Source of the DNA: Cladorhizidae sp. MBARI D1340-BT2
Taxonomy: Eukaryota > Porifera > Demospongiae > Poecilosclerida > Cladorhizidae
Direction: 5' to 3'
NCBI GenBank assembly: GCA_028752905.1
Contig: JAQNBH010000013.1
Span: forward strand, 28,082,739-28,146,738
Length of the DNA stretch: 64,000 nt
Below are positions 47,801 through 58,935 of the stretch, in pieces. Position 1 is the first letter of the stretch, and each line of letters begins with the position of its first letter. The notes under the pieces were generated by a model. That model ran no database searches. It was not told the DNA's origin and saw only the letters and a program-made list of their open reading frames with translations. A program made the translations under genes and the position numbers.

Positions 47801-50800
47801 TATTTTAGCTATAATAGTATTTAGCTTGATCTTGCCTGCTATAGGTCCTCCTTTGATTGTGGCAATGATGGCTGACTACCAGCATCCATCTGTGCGCCAG
47901 GTTTGGTGCAAGCCACGCAGTAAGCACTGGTGGGAATCAGCTACAACTTCATAAATGATTCTGTTGACATGTTATATCTACTCTTCAGGGCAGGACATTG
48001 AAGGAGGCTGCTGTCACTCAGGGACATGCCCTCTCCGTGGGAATCGAAAGGAAAATGGTAGCTCATTCTGAGGCATGCAGGGCTGTAGGTGTCACCTTCA
48101 TTCCTATGGTCGTGGAGACTCTGGGGGGGGGTGGAGCGAGGATGCAGCCAAGGTTATTCGGGAGGTAGGACGCCTTCAAGGACATCGTTTGGGCATTCCT
48201 CCCTCAGAAGCTACTCGCCATCTGTTCCAAAGGCTATCGATTAACTTGTGGAAGGGCAATGCCACACTGTGGATCCGCCGCCTCCCAATTCGATCTCCGG
48301 AGGTAGATGGCGTGATTTAACTTTTAACTGGTTATATGTTTGTACACTTTTGTCTGTACACTTTTGTCTCATCCACTTTTGTATTGATTGAGTTACTGTC
48401 TATGGAAAGGAAAAAAAATTTGTTGATGGACTAAAAAAAAATTAAAAAAATATTAAAAAATCTTTTAACGCGCACCCGCGTAATTAATTTTACGCTTGGA
48501 TTTGTTGCTCTGGCTCGACTCAAACCACCTATCGAGGTGGACTGGACCTAATGCGCGTTAGGTCCAAGAAATCTAATTCGCATTCAGTGTGGACGCAACG
48601 AACACGCATTCGTCGAGATCTAACGCGCATTCAGTGTGCAGTGTGGACAGGCCTTAATAAAGAGCTCTGAATCCATCCTGAACTAATGAGTTCTGAATCC
48701 ATCCTGAACTAATGAGCTCTGAATCCATCCTGAACTAAAGAGCTCTGAATCCATCCTGAATCCACCCTGAACTAAAGAGCTCTGAATCCATCCTGAATCC
48801 ATCCTGAACTAAAGAGCTCTGAATCCATCCTGAATCCAAATCCATCCTGAATCCATCCTGAACTAAAGAGCTCTGAATCCATCCTGAACTAATGAGTTCT
48901 GAATCCATCCTGAACTAATGAGTTCTGAATCCATCCTGAACTAATGAGTTCTGAATCCATCCTGAACTAATGAGCTCTGAATCCATCCTGAACTAATGAG
49001 CTCTGAATCCATCCTGAACTAATGAGCTCTGAATCCATCCTGAATTAATGAGTTCTGAATCCATCCTGAACTAAAGAGCTCTGAATCCATCCTGAACTAA
49101 TGAGCTCTGAATCCATCCTGAACTAATGAGCTCTGAATCCATCCTGAACTAATGAGCTCTGAATCCATCCTGAATTAATGAGTTCTGAATCCATCCTGAA
49201 TTAATGAGTTCTGAATCCATCCTGAACTAATGAGCTCTGAATCCATCCTGAACTAATGAGTTCTGAATCCATCCTGAACTAATGAGTTCTGAATCCATCC
49301 TGAACTAATGAGTTCTGAATCCATCCTGAACTAAAGAGCTCTGAATCCATCCTGAACTAATGAGCTCTGAATCCATCCTGAACTAATGAGTTCTGAATCC
49401 ATCCTGAACTAAAGAGCTCTGAATCCATCCTGAACTAATGAGCTCTGAATCCATCCTGAACTAATGAGCTCTGAATCCATCCTGAACTAATGAGCTCTGA
49501 ATCCATCCTGAACTAATGAGCTCTGAATCCATCCTGAACTAAAGAGCTCTGAATCCATCCTGAACTAATGAGCTCTGAATCCATCCTGAACTAAAGAGCT
49601 CTGAATCCATCCTGAACTAATGAGCTCTGAATCCATCCTGAACTAAAGAGCTCTGAATCCATCCTGAACTAATGAGCTCTGAATCCATCCTGAACTAAAG
49701 AGCTCTGAATCCATCCTGAACTAATGAGCTCTGAATCCATCCTGAACTAAAGAGCTCTGAATCCATCCTGAACTAAAGAGCTCTGAATCCATCCTGAACT
49801 AAAGAGCTCTGAATCCATCCTGAACTAAAGAGAGCTCTCCTAATCAATCCCAAACATGAAAGCTCTGAAGACATCCCAAACATGAAGAAGCTCCTAATCC
49901 ATCCCAAACATGAAGAAGCTCTAAAGACATCCTGAACTAAAGAGCTCCTAATCCATCCCAAACATGAAGAAGCTCTGAAGACATCCTCTGAACTGACGGT
50001 ACAGAACTGAAGTCAACGGCTGAGGAAGGACTAGAGCTTATAAATGCCTGTTGTTGTCAGTTGTTGTTGTTGTTGCTTTTAATATAATATATATATACAT
50101 TTTTAAATAGCTCATGTGTGTTTTTCAGTGAAATTTGCATAGCAATGGCTATAGCACTGGGGTCATTAAATTCTATACTCTAACTATTCGGCAAGACTTG
50201 CCATTTATGGTGCTCAGACACACGAATACAACTTATGAAAATGTTTCCCATTTTCATTACGGTGGACACACAGACTGGACTCCATCTCATGAGAAAAGTG
50301 CAGAATTGCAAAATTGGTCCTTTAAAGGCCAGAGCAAAGAAAGAGCTTTCTGGCAATATAATATAATCTTTTAATTTTATATGCTAAGGACAACAATTAG
50401 AATTATCCTTGTGTCGGCAATACACTCCTATGGAGTTTATTCAGTCTTCTCCTCCTTTCCTCAGCCAGCTTGAAATATCAGCATAAAAGGTATCATATCT
50501 TGAGAATAGTTTAATGAGCTTGAACTTATAGTAGTATAGATAATTGGGGGGGGGGGGGGAACTTTTAAATATAGTTGCCCCTTAAAGGGGAGAACTAGAC
50601 CACATTAAGTTTCCCCAATATTAGTAAGACCTTCACCTTCAACTTCAACTATTTAATTTAATTGTTGTGACAATAATGAGCTTGAACTTAGTGAGAGTAT
50701 AGATAGTTGGAGTATAGATAGTTGGGGGGAACTTTTAAATAAATGTGGCCTAGTTCTCCCTTAAGGCCAGTATGGCCCATTTTTTTTGAATATTTGACCC

Positions 50801-53800
50801 TTTTTTAGTATGTGCTTATATCATTTCTAAACATCTGTACAAATTGTCTTTCAAGTTTGAAAACATTTGGAAGCACAAGTCTCAAGTTATGGTGGATTTT
50901 ATCCAGGCAAGTTGTTAGACCTTAAAGTGGAGGGACCTCAAAAACCTGCATCCCAAAAACCTCATCCAAAATAACTCCAGATTGCTAAGTGCTAAAGATT
51001 TGAAATTGGTACCAGTGGCTAGAGGAAGCCTGCCTCTATTCAATGACCTTTTTCATTAGGCGTGAAAATGTAAGTACGTGGTCAAGCGTGCGGGTGGAAA
51101 ATTGAATACGTTGAAAATCAACGTAATCAATTGCATTTTAGTGATGTTACTTTATAAATTTTCAAAAAATCAAAAAAAAAAGGAATTTTTTTCCACCCGC
51201 GCTATTGACCACGTACTAAAATTTTAACGCCTAATGAAAAAGGTCATTGAATAGCCTAGGGCTTCCTCTAGCTACTCGTACCAATTCAAATTTTTAGCAC
51301 TTAGCAATCTGGAGTTATTCTGGATGAGGTTTTTGGGATGTAGGTTTTTGAGGTCCCTCCACTTTAGGGTCTAGTAACTTGCCTATAGTTATACCTATGA
51401 AACATATTTTAGTATCAAAAGAGAGCACACAGAGAGACCTATCTTTTGAGCTATATATCAAGTCCATGCCATGAAGTTTGCAGAATCTACGGAGCTCTAA
51501 AGTTGTAACCACAAGTTTTTAAAAAAATATTAAAAATACCATCGTCTCCCCTTGAAAGTATATAGTCCAACTTCAACAGAGATTTCCCACATTTCAAAAA
51601 AAAGAGTATTTGAATTTCAAAAAAGGATATCTCTAAGAAAAATTAGTGTGTACCTACTTTATTATATATCATTTTATAGCTCTGTCTTTGCTCTATGATT
51701 TAATAGAGTTACTTAAGTAGTAGCTAAGCACTTCCAAGTTATAAGTTTATTCACAACTGTCCTTAGTGGCAATTAAAAGCGCTGGCACGCAGCCAATTGT
51801 ACAGCTGGTAGTGCACTTAGCAAGCACTAATTAACTCTATGCACTTATTAGCAATATTCCCAAGAGTTTTGGAAACCATATCTGTTTTATTTTTTTAGCT
51901 AGGCTTTGCAGGGTTATCTGTTTTATTTTTTTAGCTAGGCTTTGCAGGGTTTTAAGGTCAATTTCCCCCCACTTTTTCCCAACTTTTCTGCATGTCACAC
52001 ACTGTATACAGACCCTATCCTCAATTTTTTAATGTTTTTTTGAAGCATTAAGAGATATCTATCTTTTGAGCATAAAATCACTGGCATAGGGGGTGTAGTT
52101 CAGGAGTTACGGCGGTGAGGGTTTTTTTGAAGAAAAAAATGGGCCATACTGGCCTTATTGTTGAAGTTGGTATTGTAAGTCTTACTAATAATATTTGAAC
52201 ACTTTGTCTCCTGAACAAGAGAGCACTTGTTCTCAGGACCCGATACATTGTGGCCCGGCTTCTGCTTGTTGTGGTGTCTTAAAGTGCTCTCTCTCTCTCT
52301 TGACACCACACACACACACACACACACACACACATCACATACACACATCACATACACACACACTACACACATACACACACACATACAAACACACACTACA
52401 CACATACACACACACTACACACATACTACACACATACACTACACACACACACTACACACATACTACACTACACACACACTACACACATACTACACTACAC
52501 ACACACTACACACACACACACACACACTACACACACACTCTACATACACACTACACACATACACACACACTACACACATACTACACACATACTACACTAC
52601 ACACACACAATCACACATCCTACACCACACACATACTACACTACACACACACACACTACACACACACATGCACACACACACACATGATACTATGCTTTGC
52701 ACACACACACGCATACACACTACAGAATGCCATGGCAATCCTGCATGAGAACCGGGACATGTACATGATCAACCCCTGTGCTACGGAGATCTTCTTCGTA
52801 GTTGAACTCTGTGAGGTCATCTCCGTACGGACACTAGAGATTGCTTGCTTCGAGCTCTTCTCCTCCATACCAAAAATCATCAAAGTTTACATCAGTGAAA
52901 GGTGGGTGTGGTCATTATTATCATGTGACATCAGCATTAATTTTGTGTGTCAACGAACTCTCAGTTGACTTAGTGACTTTCTCAATAATCTACTTAAATT
53001 TGATCCTCGACTTCTATAGATCTATGCTCTAGCCTTGGTCAGGAATAATGGAGACTGGATGCTCTAGCCTTGGTCAGGAATAATGGAGGCCAGATGCTCT
53101 AGCCTTGGTCAGGAATAATGGAGGCTAGATGCTCTAGCCTTGGTCAGGAATAATGGAGGCTAGATGCTCTAGCCTTGGTCAGGAATAATGGAGGCTAGAT
53201 GCTCTAGCCTTCTTCAGGAGTAATGGAGGCTAGATGCTCTAGCCTTGGTCAGGAATAATGGAGGCCAGATGCTCTAGCCCTCTTCAAGGTATTGGAGACT
53301 GGATGCTCTAGCCTTGGTCAGGAATAATGGAGGCTATAGATGCTTTAGCCTTGGTCAGGAATAATGGAGGCTCTAGCCTTGGTCAGGAATAATGGAGGCT
53401 ATAGATGCTTTAGCCTTGGTCAGGAATAATGGAGGCTATAGATGCTCTAGCCTTCTTCAGGAATAATGGAGACTAGATGCTCTAGCCTTGGTCAGGAATA
53501 ATGGAGGCCAGATGCTCTAGCCTTGGTCAGGAATAATGGAGACTAGATGCTCTAGCCTTGGTCAGGAATAATGGAGGCCAGATGCTCTAGCCTTGGTCAG
53601 GAATAATGGAGGTCAGATTGGTCAGGAATAATGGAGGCTAGATGCTCTAGCCTTGGTCAGGAATAATGGAGGCTAGATGCTCTAGCCTTCTTCAGGAGTA
53701 ATGGAGACTAGATGCTCTAGCCTTCATCAGGAATAATGGAGGCTAGATGCTCTAGCCTTCATCAGGAATATTGGAGACTAGATGCTCTAGCCTTCATCAG

Positions 53801-56800
53801 GAATAATGGAGATTGGGTGAGCTTCCTCAAGAATAATGGAGACTAGATGCTCCAGCCTTCCTCAGGAATAATGGAGACTAGATGCTCTAGCCTTCATCAG
53901 GAATAATGGAGACTAGATGCTCTAGCCTTCATCAGGAATAATGGAGGCTAGATGCTCTAATCTTCGTCGTCTCGTCGAAACATTGAGGAACCACAATTTA
54001 TGTTGATTAATTGAGAAAGTTAGAGAAAGTAATAGTTTTGTGGTTGTGGGCATGGCCTTGTAATGCACCTGTGGTGTGGGTGTGGTCTCACAGAGTGGAT
54101 ATGGTATGCAGAGTTACCTTTGTGAGGTGGGTGTGGCCTTATGAAAAAGGTTGTAATGTTGGTGGGGTCAATTGGCCCACGTTTGTGACGGTGTTTGTCT
54201 GAAGTCAGGGGTTTGTCCTGGCGTCAAGCTCTCATTGGTTATGAGTTCCTACCTTAATTTGCCTTTTTTGTTTAAATGAACTTCAGTTCTTGTCAAGTAT
54301 ATGAAATTGCATTACATATTTCACAATGAAGTGCTTGACAATCAATTTAAAATAGATGTGTAGATCGTTTTAGTGTATTGTTTATTATTTTAACAAAGAA
54401 CATTTTACGTGATGAGCTTCACGATCACGATCTTGCGCTGTCGTCTTCTGCTCCACTTGTCTCTGCTGTCACATGACTTCTGCTCCACTTGTCTCTGCTG
54501 TCACGTGACTTCTGCTCCACTTGTCTCTGCTGGCACATGACTTCTGCTCCACTTGTCTCTGCTGTCACATGACTTCTGCTCCACTTGTCTCTGCTGTCAC
54601 GTGACTTCTGCTCCACTTGTCTCTGCTGTCACATGACTTCTGCTCCACTTGTCTCTGCTGTCACATGACTTCTGCTCCACTTGTCTCTGCTGTCACATGA
54701 CTTCTGCTCCACTTGTCTCTGCTGTCACGTGACTTCTACTCCACTTGTCTCTGCTGTCACATGACTTCTGCTCCACTTGTCTCTGCTGTCACATGACTTC
54801 TGCTCCACTTGTCTCTGCTGTCACATGACTTCTGCTCCACTTGTCTCTGCTGTCACGTGACTTCTGCTCCACTTGTCTCTGCTGTCACATGACTTCTACT
54901 CCACTTGTCTCTGCTGTCACATGACTTCTGCTCCACTTGTCTCTGCTGGCACATGACTTCTACTCCACTTGTCTCTGCTGTCACATGACTTCTGCTCCAC
55001 TTGTCTCTGCTGGCACATGACTTCTACTCCACTTGTCTCTGCTGTCACATGACTTCTGCTCCACTTGTCTCTGCTGTCACGTGACTTCTGCTCCACTTGT
55101 CTCTGCTGTCACATGACTTCTGCTCCACTTGTCTCTGCTGTCACATGAATGACTTCTGCTCCACTTGTCTCTGCTGTCACATGACTTCTGCTCCACTTGT
55201 CTCTGCTGTCACATGACTTCTGCTCCACTTGTCTCTGCTGTCACGTGACTTCTACTCCACTTGTCTCTGCTGTCACATGACTTCTGCTCCACTTGTCTCT
55301 GCTGTCACGTGACTTCTACTCCACTTGTCTCTGCTGTCACATGACTTCTGCTCCACTTGTCTCTGCTGTCACGTGACTTCTGCTCCACTTGTCTCTGCTG
55401 TCACATGACTTCTGCTCCACTTGTCTCTGCTGTCACGTGACTTCTGCTCCACTTGTCTCTGCTGTCACATGACTTCTGCTCCACTTGTCTCTGCTGTCAC
55501 ATGAATGACTTCTGCTCTGGCATCACAAGTTTTCAGAAGCACTTGAATGACCGAGGACATCCTGATCCCAGTGTCCTTTGGGTTGGCTGGTGGAGGGAGG
55601 ACCAAGTCCGAGAAAACAAGAAGCGAGGTCTATATAAGAAATACATGTCTTGAGGTGGTTCATCATCACTGCTACAGTGTGCCTGTCTCTACCATTGCTA
55701 GGCTCAGTCACACACCAACTCCTCTCCCATTGCTGCTGACCACATAGCCTTGTCTACATGGTGGCCTCTCACACAGCAAGGCAGGACACACTCATCCCTG
55801 GCAGCCTCTTCTCCAGCTCTACAGCACTGCACGACTGATTCCAACTACACAAAGCAAACATGATTAAATATAGTTGACAAATAATAATGATAAGGGGAGG
55901 GGAAAAAACGTGGTCTAATTAAAAACAAACCACTATGTGTATTGGATTGGCCAGTCCAAAAAGAAAGGAGAAAAAAAAGGAAAAAAAGGGAAAAAAAGTA
56001 GGGAAAAAAGGAAAACACACACACACACACACAAAACAGTTGACGACCCGTTACCATGTTCACTCGTGCCCGCAGATCTTATTTGTGAACTGTGTTCATA
56101 GGAGGGTATAGTCTCGCTTGGTGGATTCTTTTACATGTCCCGTACAAAGGACAAGGTTCTGTTCCTGCCTGGTTCAGTATCTTCAAAATTATGTACGTAC
56201 GCAGTTGCACGCGTGCTCTCGCAGATATAATTTCGCGCGATGAAGTGCCACAAAAGTTGTGGAAAACCACAGAATGAAATGTTCCATGACATTTCACCGG
56301 ATTATTTTTCTGTGCGTGCGTTTGCATTTGAGAGTAGTCTGGCTAGTGGGATATGAGGGCAATGGCCGGGCCCTGCCAGGAAGGTCGGGAGGCATGTTCC
56401 TGTGGATAATTTGAGATTTTAGGTATTCCGAGACACATTCTGATGCCTTCTGGAAAGAGTTTGATTGGTTGTTGTTGTATTTCATGGCAAAGAACACGAG
56501 TTGGAAACGGAAGGAGTATGGCGATACTTTACCCAGAAAGTGACGGGTGTTCTATGGAACTCATGAAACCTGAAGGTGTTTCCGTGGCACCTGAAGATGG
56601 GTTCCGTGGAACCTGAAGAGGGGTTCCGTGGCACCTGAAGAGGGGTTCCGTGGCACCTGAAGAGGGGTTCCGTGGAACCTGAAGAGGGGTTCCATGGAGA
56701 AGCAATTTTTCGGTCCATCCTCAGGAGCAGTGTGTGTGATGTTAGAATGGAATAGAGGAGTCCGGGCATATTGCATCCCATATTGATCGCCTCTCTTCCG

Positions 56801-58902
56801 TGTGACCAGGTTCCATTCGGGCGTTTCCCATCTACGCCTGGAGGGGTGTGTGAGCAGCTGCAAGCGCCATACATGCGATGGCGTGGGCCTCAGCATGGCC
56901 AGGAGTGCCTGCCTGCACTTGCTCCATCTATAGCTGAGGCTATGAGTAGCCAGTTCTTGGCCCCATGTTTGCGATGTGTATGGGACAGGGCAGGGCCAAA
57001 GCCCAACAGCCCCTCCCACTGTGTTGTCATCATCCATCTGTTGATCTGACTATAAGATGTGCACTGCACTTCAGCCATCCTGGCTCCTTGGGTGCCCCTT
57101 GCGAGGAGATGAGCGCTAGATATGGATTCAGAGTCAAGTACGTGTTGACCTTCGGTTGCCTTGACAGTAACAGTGACCCAAAGGTAGGGGTGGGGGTGGG
57201 GGTGGGGTGATTGTGATCTTGTGTCCATGGTGAAAAAAATAAAATGACTTCATCCAGAACAGGTTGATGAAGAGAAGGGAGGGCTGGGAGGGCTGGGGAG
57301 GCAGGGAGGGCTGGGGAGGCAGGGAGGGCTGGGGAGGCAGGGCGGGCTGGGCAGGCAGGGAGGGCAGGGAGGGCTAGGGAGGGCTGGGGAGGTAGGGAGG
57401 GCTGGGTAGGCAGGGAGGGCTGGGTAGGCAGGGAGAGCTGGGCAGGCAGGGAGGGCAGGGAGGGCTAGGGAGGGCTGGGGAGGCAGGGAGGGCTGGGTAG
57501 GCAGGGAGGGCTGGGCAGGCAGGGAGGGCTGGGAAGGCAGGGAGGGCTGGGAAGGCAGGGAGGGCTGGGTAGGCAGGGAGGGCTGGGCAGGCAGGGAGGG
57601 CTGTGTAGGCAGGGAGGGCTGGGAAGGCAGGGAGGGCTGGGTAGGCAGGGAGGGCTGTGCAGGCAGGGAGGGCTGTGTAGGCAGGGAGGGCTGGGAAGGC
57701 AGGGAGGGCTGGGTAGGCAGGGAGGGCTGGGTAGGCAGGGAGGGCTGGGAGGGCAGGGAGGGCTGGGTAGGCAGGGAGGGCTGGGCAGGCAGGGAGGGCT
57801 GGGCAGGCAGGGAGGGCTGGGTAGGCAGGGAGGGCTGTGTAGGCAGGGAGGGCTGGGAAGGCAGGGAGGGCTGGGTAGGCAGGGAGGGCTGGGCAGGCAG
57901 GGAGGGCTGTGTAGGCAGGGAGGGCTGGGAAGGCAGGGAGGGCTGGGTAGGCAGGGAGGGCTGGGTAGGCAGGGAGGGCTGGGTAGGCAGGGAGGGCTGG
58001 GAGGGCAGGGAGGGCTGGGTAGGCAGGGAGGGCTGGGCAGGCAGGGAGGGCTGGGTAGGCAGGGAGGGCTGGGTAGACAGGGAGGGCTGGGTAGGCAGGG
58101 AGGGCTGGGTAGGCAGGGAGGGCTGGGAGGGCTGGGCAGGCAGGGAGGGCTGGGTAGGCAGGGAGGGATGGGTAGATTTGGTAAGGGTCATCAGATGACC
58201 AATCGTTTTCTTAGACTAAACATGTACTACCACGTGGTGAGGTGTTCAGCAACTTCCATCTCCCTCCCTCCTGAATCTCACCAACAGATCGACTACTACT
58301 ACTACTACTATTACTACTAGTTTGGTGAGCAGAGCAATCCCTCAGTGGGGCAGAGGATGGAAGACTTGGTATTGTCGTGCATGGCGTACCTCCTATATGC
58401 ATCCCACTATTCGTTCACCCATCAAAAATATAAATGGGTCATCCAGCATAAATAATGCAGGCTACATGTAAGTATGTAAATCTGGAATGGTCATCATGTG
58501 AAGAGAATGGTTGAGAGAGTGCCCACCAGCAGCAGATTCCAAGCTAGACAGACCTGGCTGCACTGCACAAGCGAGAACATTATGGTAAATAGCTGATAAC
58601 CCCTTACCAGATAGCAGGACAAGTCAGCCTGAAATGTGGACAAACATCGAACCTTAATAATCCCACGCAAGCCCTCCAAAACCACCTAATCCTACTGGCA
58701 GGTGAGAGCAGCTGCATGGCTGCAGGAGATGACGGACGCAGTTACTCAGTTCATCAACAAGCTCTAGCTTTTCACTTTCTCTTCGCTCGCCAATCCATGC
58801 CACGCCTTCAATACTACCTATGTACGTACGTAGTATTAGAAAATAAGTGATGAAAAATGACAACTCGTTAGTATTATATATATATATATATATACTGTAT
58901 AC

Positions 58903-58935
<33 letters not shown>

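Larger units (their letters stand above)
47488..48654 (+). mobile_element. PIF/Harbinger-like element with terminal inverted repeats and TAA target duplication
   Basis: Ends AGGCCTGTCCACACTGCACA and its reverse complement (about 20 bp perfect), flanked on both sides by TAA, the PIF/Harbinger target preference (TWA). It sits inside the 26-bp minisatellite. Length 1167 bp. Subterminal copies of 'gcgtccacactgaatgcg'-type words lie at both ends. Contains remnants of a transposase N-terminus and an RT-like tail, so it is non-autonomous. Confidence 0.75.
44598..52725 (+). other. SUCO intron 2 with GT repeat at its start and CA repeat at its end
   Basis: 8128 bp. Starts gtatgtggtgtggtgtgtg and continues as a GT repeat to 44639. 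It ends with CA-rich sequence from about 52302 to 52720 and acceptor gcatacacactacag, which lacks a normal pyrimidine tract. Inside are a poly-G tract (44745-44780), a 19-bp minisatellite, inverted 26-bp minisatellites, a Harbinger-like element and foldback elements. Confidence 0.85.

Noticed and set aside
52195..52968. Plus-strand frames rich in His-Thr (257 and 173 codons)
   Set aside because: Translation of a CA microsatellite. Only the last part (from 52726) is real coding sequence, as SUCO exon 3, where it follows an acceptor.
56561..57228. Overlapping frames of 112-158 codons near 57 kb
   Set aside because: Partly made of the 28-bp array. No conserved motif; several competing frames on both strands inside an intron.
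57250..58191. 313-codon minus-strand frame of PSLPTQ repeats
   Set aside because: The frame is open only because the DNA unit is 18 bp. There is no signal peptide, conserved domain or unique sequence, and it lies antisense in a SUCO intron.
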